Assembly: GCA_947073285.1 (NCBI GenBank)
Contig: CAMTJT010000002.1
Span: 1 to 64,000, forward strand
Direction of reading: 5' to 3'
DNA from: an uncultured Clostridium sp.
GTDB taxonomy: Bacteria > Bacillota > Clostridia > TANB77 > CAG-508
Length of the DNA stretch: 64,000 bases
A program made the translations under genes and the position numbers. Below are positions 55,701 through 61,952 of the stretch, piece after piece; position 1 is the first letter of the stretch; the number at the start of each line of letters is the position of its first letter. The notes below the pieces were generated by a model, which saw nothing but the letters and a program-made list of their open reading frames with translations, did not search any database and was not told the origin of the DNA.

Positions 55701-57494
55701 TACAATCATCCAAAAGATCCAATTGGTGTAACAACAGGAAGTATAGTAACTTATACACTTCGTGTATATAATGAAGGGCAAATGGATGGTTATGTAACAG
55801 AAATTACAGACCACTTGCCACCACAATTAGAATTTATTGTAGATGATAGCTTAAATGCAAAATACGGTTGGAAAATAGAACCAGATGGAAGAACAGTAAA
55901 AACAACAATTACATCACCAAATACAGCTTTTTCAGCAAGTAGAGATGAAATTTACAAAGACAGAAGAACAGAAGCAGACAAAGTATTATTAAAAGCATTT
56001 AATGGAACAGAGCTAGACTATATTGATGTACAAATTAGATGTAAAGTAAAAGATGGTATTAACTTATACCAAAAAATTACAAACATCGCACAAATTACAG
56101 AATTCACAGACGAAAATGGAAATCCTGTAAAAGATAGAGATTCACAAGAAGAAAACGTAGTACTTCCAAGTGATGAAGACTTACCAAACTATGAGGATCC
56201 AAAAATCGAACGTGGAGACAAATACATTCCAGGTCAACAAGATGATGATGATTTCGAAAAATTAGTATTACAAAGATTTGACTTAGCTTTAAGAAAATTC
56301 ATTACAGGTGTAAATGATGAAAAAGTTGAAGGTAGAGCACCAGTGTTCAAAAAAGTAAGTGATACAGAATATAAATATGAACATACCAAAGAACCAGTAG
56401 AAGTAGCAAACGGAAACATAGTAACTTATACTTTAAGAATTTTCAATGAAGGAAATGTAGCAGGTTATGCAAAAGAAATTAAAGATAACCTACCAGAAGG
56501 TTTAGAATATTTACCAGAACATGAACTAAACAAAGAATATCGTTGGAAAATGATAGATAAAGAAGGAAAAGAAACTCAAAAATTAGAAGAAGCAGTATCT
56601 ATTAGAACAGACTATTTATCAAAAGAACAAGAAAAAACAGAAAATGCAAACCTAATCAAAGCTTATGACCCAGAAACTATGACAATGCCAGATTATAAAG
56701 ATGTAAAAATAGCATTTAAAGTAACAGAACCAAATACATCAGACAGAATTATCATAAACACAGCAGAAATCACAGATGATAGCGATGAAAATGGTAAGCC
56801 AGTAGATGATATTGACTCTACTCCAGACAATGATAAAGAAGGAGAAGATGATATAGACATCGAAAAAATCAAAGTAAAATTCTTTGATTTAAGCTTAAAA
56901 AAATGGGTAACAGAATCAATAGTAACCTATAATGGAAAAACAACAGTAACAAAAACAGGTCATACTGGAGATGAAAACCCAGAGCCACCTGCAAAAGTAG
57001 AAATTCGTGGAAGCAGAATGAGTAAAACCACAGTAAAATTCAAATTTAACATCAAAGTAACCAACGAAGGAGAAATTGCAGGATATGCCAAAGAAATCAT
57101 AGACTATATTCCAGAAGGATTAAAATTTGAACCAAAAGATAATCCAAAATGGAGAGTAGAAGATGGAAAAGTAATCACAGACCAATTAAAAGATAAATTA
57201 CTACAACCAGGAGAAAGTGCTACAGTAGAAATTATCCTTACCTGGATTAATAACAAAGACAACCTAGGAGAAAAAGTAAACTGGGCAGAAATTAATAAAG
57301 ATGACAATGAATATGACTCACCAGATATCGACTCAACACCAGGAAATAACGAAAAAGGAGAAGACGATATCGACAGAGCACCAGTTATTTTATCAGTAGT
57401 AACAGGTAGTGCACCAACTTACATTACATTAGCCATTACATCAATTAGTATGTTAGCAGCAGGAGTAGTGCTAATCAAGAAGTTTGTAATTTAG
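52758..57494 (+). CDS. Thioester-domain adhesin with a SpaA-like domain and five tandem DUF11-like repeats; VVTG-type C-terminal anchor
   Basis: The protein has 1578 residues from ATG 52758, chosen because AAAGGATGG lies before it; an ATG at 52746 overlaps that signal. A signal peptide (to about 30, KVKAA) is followed by a TQXA thioester domain with Cys73 (TIYCLKGG) and Gln194 (QLAVWYY). A SpaA/Cna-B-like domain follows (about 404-500; GAQYEVTLPNG, ETKAPTGY). Five repeats starting FDLALRKFI or a close variant lie near residues 541, 741, 940, 1173 and 1375, joined by Asp-rich linkers (QQDDDDFE). The tail APVILSVVTG precedes a hydrophobic helix and IKKFVI. This looks like a long stalk with a covalent-binding head. 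Confidence 0.87.
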   Translation: MKLKKKILLITILLLTMIVALSPLVKVKAATGSLYLNIKMLRNSGYGYQLANTRKNVWKIYEVGGNVDDTIYCLKGGPGFGSSDLMTGSGSQSPTGYQYTRYFNLKQPSSIPANYQSVLPTINSNNYKALMWILDNCYVAPKQNASTEARNEAAENRRILLKAAEDYAIEVGNPDIMGGEFSYLTDDDIDATQQLAVWYYTNPTGDYHVNTFEFWINAIKGTDGSYNPLSDNSNRGEERMYACQALFDYLIETPQNMNYNYDYASSNNTSSPVEFANTNITANASGSRIIVGPYRINETRNVKYSLDKTVKDGSGNVVSNVILLDENQRQVSNTTTLADLVGKDFYISLPSGTNITKVELSISGAFYTTTTNYWSVENPGSTDQPVVIVEKTKVPFTDKKEFTQQITGDYELELVKIDGQKESTKLQGAQYEVTLPNGTKQTYTTNSQGKINITGLEITQAGTQTITIKETKAPTGYSKNPDIITLTITTRAQNTNYIVDSVNLSGRTLTSNLQDTTVGKTNLRAKLDGNKIYIEMKNYKLDLALRKFITSIAGTPIPSNETREPQISEAEITSLRNGTKTTANKVHPKNPLTVKTGDRVIYTIRIYNEGAIPAYAKEVTDYLPAGLKLAQNSTINTQNGWTASSDGKTIKTTKLAGTLLAAFNGNRIDYKDLQVECEVIATNNTQDLKNIAEITIHSDENGDTTVADRDSTPDNVDRPNYGNTSQQDDDDFEDLILYEKGFDLALRKFIISIAGKAPEVDRTPQIDSEELNKLKNEQTTTANKVHPKNALPVKTGDKVIYKIRIYNEGELDGYATEVTDYLPIGLKFVTDSQINQTYGWTVSADGRTVKTNYLQNKLLTAFDGTTLDYEDLEIECEVTAEVNEKDQSLKNIAEITDHVDINGGNKDRDSQPDNVDRPNYGETNQQDDDDFENLVLEGKYFDLSLRKFITTVQNGENTKTYERAPKVDTTYLANKTATTAIYNHPKDPIGVTTGSIVTYTLRVYNEGQMDGYVTEITDHLPPQLEFIVDDSLNAKYGWKIEPDGRTVKTTITSPNTAFSASRDEIYKDRRTEADKVLLKAFNGTELDYIDVQIRCKVKDGINLYQKITNIAQITEFTDENGNPVKDRDSQEENVVLPSDEDLPNYEDPKIERGDKYIPGQQDDDDFEKLVLQRFDLALRKFITGVNDEKVEGRAPVFKKVSDTEYKYEHTKEPVEVANGNIVTYTLRIFNEGNVAGYAKEIKDNLPEGLEYLPEHELNKEYRWKMIDKEGKETQKLEEAVSIRTDYLSKEQEKTENANLIKAYDPETMTMPDYKDVKIAFKVTEPNTSDRIIINTAEITDDSDENGKPVDDIDSTPDNDKEGEDDIDIEKIKVKFFDLSLKKWVTESIVTYNGKTTVTKTGHTGDENPEPPAKVEIRGSRMSKTTVKFKFNIKVTNEGEIAGYAKEIIDYIPEGLKFEPKDNPKWRVEDGKVITDQLKDKLLQPGESATVEIILTWINNKDNLGEKVNWAEINKDDNEYDSPDIDSTPGNNEKGEDDIDRAPVILSVVTGSAPTYITLAITSISMLAAGVVLIKKFVI

Positions 57495-57586
57495 AAAATA
57501 CATCTTTTGCTCCAAAGAAATTACCATAAATAGTAGTAAGCATAACAATAGTAAGTATAACAATAATATTTATTATAAAATTATAA

Positions 57587-57622
57587 AAAAAATCTCTCTA
57601 ACATATGTTAGAGAGATTTTTT
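57587..57622. terminator. Perfect bidirectional terminator
   Basis: Bases 57587-57604 (AAAATCTCTCTAACAT is the inner part) pair with 57605-57622 over 18 bp, with A/T tracts at both ends. It separates the adhesin from the convergent TPM gene. Confidence 0.85.
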
Positions 57623-57699
57623 GACGTTGAGAGAATATCTATTCTTTCAACATTGAAGCTTAGGTTTTGGTTATCTGGTAAGAAATTGCATAAAATTGC

Positions 57700-59889
57700 T
57701 TAGAATTTTTTAGAAGAACCTCCTCCTCTAGAACTTCCACCAAGACCACCAGAACCACTACGACCTCCGCCAAAGCCACCACCGCGACTTCCGCTAGAGC
57801 CACCAGAGCCACTGCGACCTCCGCCGAAACTGCCACCGCGGCTTTGGCTAAGACCACCAGAGCTAATAGAACTGCTACCGAAACCGCCACCGCGACTTCC
57901 ACTAGAACTACTACGACGTGCTTCTTCTTCACGTCTGCGTCTATCTGCTTCTTCGCGTTGCCTCCTAGCACGTGCCTCACTTTCAATCTGCCTTCTTCTA
58001 CGCCTTTCACTTTCTTCGTGATCCTCTTGTGCCTGCTTGATAAGGTGTTCTAAGTTGTCAATCAAGGTAAGATCAAAATAAGGGCGTGCTTGATAGCTTA
58101 GCTTTTCATAAGCTCGCCGAGCACTGATAAGTCTGTTTAAGTCGTGTTCGCTAGCATGATGGATAGAAGATACAATGCTAGAAATAGTACGCATGGCTTC
58201 TTCTGCTTTAGCTTTATTTCTGGAACGTTCTTGTTGCTGGTCAAAGTTTTCTTGTGCTTCTCTTAGCAGGTGCTTAGTTTTGGCTATAATAGAGCTGTCA
58301 AAGTAACTACGAGCATTAGAGTTTAAATTTTCGTAAATCCTAACAGCTCTTTTCAAAGAATCCAAACTTTCAGCTGTGCCACTTCCACCAGTAGAAGAGA
58401 TAATAGAAGAAATTTCTTCTTGTGCAGCAAGAGCAGTAGATTTGTCTTTCTCATTTTGAATACGAATTTGTTCTTGCCTTAAAAACTCTTCATGCTCCTC
58501 TTTTAACTTCTGGGACTCCTGATATAAATCTTGCAAATGACCTATATTAGAAGTTACAAAAGCTTGTACTTCTGGTGCTAAAGAAGAGTAAGCATCTAAG
58601 GCGCAAGAGAAATCATCTACCAAATCTTTGTCAGCACTCTTGCAAATTAAATTTGCGATGCTATCATCAAACTTTTTAGCAGATTGCTCGTTTTGCTGGC
58701 GAATTTCTTCGGCAATCATCTTACTTACCCCATCATCAAGATCAGGATATAGTAAACATGCTCTTTTGTAACGGTCTGTAAGCGTTTCAAACTGCTGAGA
58801 AAGTTCTGCATAACGATTAGAAAGGGTATCAAGTTCATGAGCTTGCTCGCCAATTTGCTCTCTAAGAGTAGCTGCAGTCTGGTCATGTACTTGACGTAAA
58901 TAAGCAATTTTGTCTTCATAAGGCTTGCGAGCAGAATCAATTTGTCTTTTTGCATCAGCCTTTACGTCTTGCATTTCGCTCAGGCACTTTTTATTAAGAG
59001 TTTCATTTTCGCTTCGAGCCTCTTGTAGCTTTTTTTGTGCTACTTTTAATTCCACTTGCAAAGCTCGCACCTTCTTATAATATAGAAAAATAAATATGCA
59101 AAGTGCAATTGCAGTAAATAGTAAGGCAACAAGAAGTATCATATTGCTACTAGAAAAAACAGAAGTTGCAGAAGACATGGAGTTGCTAGAATTAGAAGGG
59201 GACAATCTGTTGGTTGTTTCAGGTGAAGTTGCCATTTCTGAAAATCGAATTCCTGCTTTTTCAAAAGAAAAAATAGTTTCGGAAATAACAGCTTTTTGCA
59301 AACAGATAAGTCCATTAGCAAATTGATTTTCTTTTAAATAGGGAATCGCATAATCGTCCAAAAGGCGATCACTATCTGCATTAGAAATGTATGCTTCCAT
59401 TGCACTTCCAACGATTATATGAATATCCCGATCCTCTGTAGCAAGTAAAATCAAAATGCCTCGATCATCTTTTCCAATACCATATTGGTTGTACATTTGA
59501 ACTCCAAAGTGCCTCATAGCAATTTCTTCAAAAGACTCTAAATCTCTATAGTTCTCAGGAACCTCAAGATTATAATCTCCCAAAGATTTAATAGTTGTGA
59601 TAACAACTTGTGTTCCATCATAGTCATTTGCAAGTTCAGTTGCATTAGCAATAAGATCTTCTTGTTCATCTTTAGAAAATACCTTTGCAAAATCATTCAC
59701 ATAAAAAGAAGAAGTAGCATTAGGTATTTCAAAAGAAGGCGTAGATGCATCAAAAACATCAGGGGAGTTAAGCAAAGCTGGTGCATTAGTAGCAAAAGCT
59801 TCAGTGTTAAATAGCAGGCTTACCAAGATAAGTAAGGTAAGACTGAGCCTAACGAATTGCCAGTACCGTTTTTTAGCTAATTTTTTCAT
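57700..59889 (-). CDS. TPM-domain membrane protein with coiled coil and Gly/Ser/Arg-rich tail
   Basis: The 729-residue protein has a signal peptide (about 12-33) and a TPM domain (about 60-205; FYVNDFAKVFSKDEQEDL, GIGKDDRGILILLATEDRDI). One transmembrane helix (about 240-268, MILLVALLFTAIALCIFIFL) and a long charged coiled coil (about 275-660) follow. The C-terminal tail is a run of Gly, Ser and Arg (SRGGGFGGGRSGSGG). TPM proteins often have a Gly-rich tail after the membrane segment. They act in photosystem repair or unknown envelope roles; the function here is unknown. GC content and codon choice (CGT, GCC, CTG) are visibly higher than in all neighbours, suggesting transfer. Confidence 0.85.
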   Translation of the reverse strand: MKKLAKKRYWQFVRLSLTLLILVSLLFNTEAFATNAPALLNSPDVFDASTPSFEIPNATSSFYVNDFAKVFSKDEQEDLIANATELANDYDGTQVVITTIKSLGDYNLEVPENYRDLESFEEIAMRHFGVQMYNQYGIGKDDRGILILLATEDRDIHIIVGSAMEAYISNADSDRLLDDYAIPYLKENQFANGLICLQKAVISETIFSFEKAGIRFSEMATSPETTNRLSPSNSSNSMSSATSVFSSSNMILLVALLFTAIALCIFIFLYYKKVRALQVELKVAQKKLQEARSENETLNKKCLSEMQDVKADAKRQIDSARKPYEDKIAYLRQVHDQTAATLREQIGEQAHELDTLSNRYAELSQQFETLTDRYKRACLLYPDLDDGVSKMIAEEIRQQNEQSAKKFDDSIANLICKSADKDLVDDFSCALDAYSSLAPEVQAFVTSNIGHLQDLYQESQKLKEEHEEFLRQEQIRIQNEKDKSTALAAQEEISSIISSTGGSGTAESLDSLKRAVRIYENLNSNARSYFDSSIIAKTKHLLREAQENFDQQQERSRNKAKAEEAMRTISSIVSSIHHASEHDLNRLISARRAYEKLSYQARPYFDLTLIDNLEHLIKQAQEDHEESERRRRRQIESEARARRQREEADRRRREEEARRSSSSGSRGGGFGSSSISSGGLSQSRGGSFGGGRSGSGGSSGSRGGGFGGGRSGSGGLGGSSRGGGSSKKF

Positions 59890-60201
59890 GATTTCCTCCT
59901 TAAATTAAATAAATCTTTTTGTGATGTAATAAACCATATGCAAAAACTAAAAAGCAGAGGAAGTCCTCACACTAATTAGTGAATTTTGGAACTCAAAAAT
60001 TTTTTACATACAATAGTATAACATATTTACATAAGATAAGCAAGAGGGAAAACCTTAGGGAAAAAGGAAAGTAAGACTTAATATGACAAAAAAAGACTAT
60101 TTTGTCATAAGAATGTTATCAAATTTTAATAAAAGAAAAAAAGTAGTCTAGTTTAAGAAAATCCGTAAGAAAAATGGATTGAAACAAGAAAAATAGAGGC
60201 G

Positions 60202-60229
60202 TTGACACTTTTTTTCTTTTTGCTATTAT
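60202..60229 (+). promoter_or_regulatory. Promoter of the cohesin/dockerin operon
   Basis: TTGACA (60202-60207) is followed after 16 bases by TATTAT (60224-60229). The rest of 59890-60321 contains only AT-rich leader sequence for the two divergent genes. Confidence 0.6.
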
Positions 60230-60321
60230 AAATAAGAAAAATATTGTTTAGTAGTAAATAGAATACAAAAAATAGAATGTAGCTAAATAGAAAGCAAAAA
60301 CAAAAGAAAGGAGTAGCAAAA

Positions 60322-60552
60322 GTGAAACAATTAGAAGTACATAAAAGTAAAAAAAAATTACTAATATTTGTATGTAGCACTATTTTGCTACTCGTTACAC
60401 TAGTCCCCAGTTTTGCAGCAAGTAATAACATCATTACACCAGAAGAAAATCAATATTTCGAACTGCGAGCAGTAGAAGTAAAAGATGTAGAAGGAAGCAA
60501 ACAAGTTATTATGGAACTATGGGGGCATGAAATAGACTTCAAACGGATTTGA
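60322..60552 (+). pseudogene. Cohesin/dockerin-like surface protein, N-terminal fragment before first frameshift
   Basis: A GTG start at 60322 after AAAGGAG opens a signal peptide (KLLIFVCSTILLLVTLVPSF, ending AAS) and the first strands of a cohesin-like domain (NQYFELRAVEVKDVEGS, VIMELWGHEIDF). The frame ends at KRI and a stop. One base further on, the downstream frame reads GFDVRFSYDSTKLKP. This matches FSGFDVAFSYDKNVLKP of the next gene, so a one-base insertion near 60545 breaks the domain. Confidence 0.7.
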
Positions 60553-60553
60553 T

Positions 60554-60850
60554 GTGCGATTTAGTTATGATAGTACAAAACTAAAACCTTCTAATATAAC
60601 AACAAATGAGATTACAGATGATGAAATGGAATACTTCAAATTAGAAGAAGAATTTAAAGATGCATTAGAATTTTTTACAATTCCATATGATGAAACAGGT
60701 CAAGGAATAAGAGGCATACTTTCTTTTGATCCACCAATTACGACTAGTGAACATATTATAGAAAAAGATGGAATCGGAAAAGTAGTTACAACAAAACGGT
60801 GGAGTATTACTTGGAAAAATGAGTTTTCAAATGGCAGAAGAAGTATTTGA
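60554..60850 (+). pseudogene. Cohesin/dockerin-like surface protein, middle fragment between two frameshifts
   Basis: This part continues the cohesin-like domain (FSYDSTKLKPSN at its start, GIRGILSFDPPITTSEHI in the middle) to KRWSITWKNEFSNG. It then leaves the coding frame at the A5 run near 60820. The GTG at 60554 is an internal Val codon of the broken domain, not a true start. Confidence 0.65.
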
Positions 60851-61952
60851 CAGTACATGGTTTCATCTAGTTAGTAGTACAGAGTCTTCACCAGCAACAG
60901 GAATAAAAATAAATTTAGAAGGAACAGCAGGAAACAAATTTTATGAAGCACAATCCACATTTCGTTTTACGGACCAAACAGCCTCTAAAAATGCTAATTT
61001 AAGTAATTTAATAGTAAGCAGTGGACAAAAAGACGAAGAAAATCCAGAAAATTCAACTTATAAAACATATAATCTTACACCAACATTTGAAAAAGACACT
61101 TTAAATTATGAAATTACTTTATTAGAATACCAAGATAATCTTGATATTACAGCAATTACAGAAGATAGCAAAGCTACATTAAAATTAAAACTACCCAAAC
61201 GAGATGAAAATGGAGAACTTTGTTATGAAGCAGATGGAACTACTTTACTATATGAAGAAAAAGAATTAGTAAGTAATACTCCTCTTGCAGTTACAATCAA
61301 TGAATTAGGAAAAGAAGATACAAAACTAACTATTATAGTAACAGCAGAAGATGGAAGAACAACAAAACAATATAGTATTACAATCAAAAGACCCTATGCA
61401 ACCATCAAAGGAAATATTTATACAGAGCCAACAGCCTCAACCACAGGAAAATACATAGCAGATATCCTTTTATATAAAACAGAAGAAACACGAAAAACAA
61501 TCCAGTGGGATGATGCAATAAACAGTGATATGACAGCAACAGCAGATAGCTTGCATGAAGAACTGTTAACAATACCAGAGGTTGTAAAACAAAAAACACA
61601 AGAAGATGGCAATTTTGAAATAAAAGTAATACCAGGAGAATATGACCTACTAATTAATAAACAAGGGTATATAGATTACATTCACATCCAAATAACACTG
61701 CAAGAAAGCCAAATAAAGCAATTAGGACAAATAGAGTTAATTGCAGGAGATGTTAATAAAGATGGAGTAGTAGAAATTCTAGACAAAGTTTTAATAACAA
61801 AGCAAAATGGTACAAATTCATCATCACCAGACTTTTCAGTAGAATGTGACTTAAATGATGATGGAAAAGTAGAAATTTTAGATAAAACAATAGTAACAAA
61901 AAATAATGGACAAAGAAGAAAAATAATAAATGAAAAAGGAGGTAACACATGA
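60819..61952 (+). CDS. Dockerin-containing surface protein, C-terminal part (cadherin-like, CarboxypepD_reg-like, dockerin)
   Basis: This 377-residue frame completes the protein begun at 60322. Its own ATG (MSFQMAEEVF) follows no ribosome binding site. Parts in order are the end of the cohesin-like domain (to about 50), a cadherin-like beta-sandwich (about 65-190; TFEKDTLNYEITL, TAEDGRTTKQYSITI), a CarboxypepD_reg-like unit (about 195-300; GEYDLLINKQGYIDY) and a type I dockerin. The dockerin has two calcium loops (AGDVNKDGVVEILD, CDLNDDGKVEILD) each with an LDK helix. The stop overlaps the next start (ATGA). Dockerins bind cohesins, and a cohesin-like domain is encoded next door, so self-assembly between the two proteins is plausible. 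Confidence 0.75.
   Translation: MSFQMAEEVFDSTWFHLVSSTESSPATGIKINLEGTAGNKFYEAQSTFRFTDQTASKNANLSNLIVSSGQKDEENPENSTYKTYNLTPTFEKDTLNYEITLLEYQDNLDITAITEDSKATLKLKLPKRDENGELCYEADGTTLLYEEKELVSNTPLAVTINELGKEDTKLTIIVTAEDGRTTKQYSITIKRPYATIKGNIYTEPTASTTGKYIADILLYKTEETRKTIQWDDAINSDMTATADSLHEELLTIPEVVKQKTQEDGNFEIKVIPGEYDLLINKQGYIDYIHIQITLQESQIKQLGQIELIAGDVNKDGVVEILDKVLITKQNGTNSSSPDFSVECDLNDDGKVEILDKTIVTKNNGQRRKIINEKGGNT

Noticed and set aside
12700-57494. Canonical LPXTG sorting signals in the surface proteins
   Set aside because: None of the five tails contains LPXTG. The LPPFG and VVTG motifs are reported as separate, unproven signatures.
57844-58053. Plus-strand 69-residue frame rich in Thr opposite the TPM gene
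   Set aside because: It is the complement of the Gly/Ser/Arg-rich tail and coding bias favours the minus strand.
60545-60830. Programmed ribosomal frameshifting in the cohesin/dockerin gene
   Set aside because: Neither site has a slippery heptamer with a clear downstream structure, and two +1 shifts in a row would be exceptional. Indels or sequence errors are simpler.
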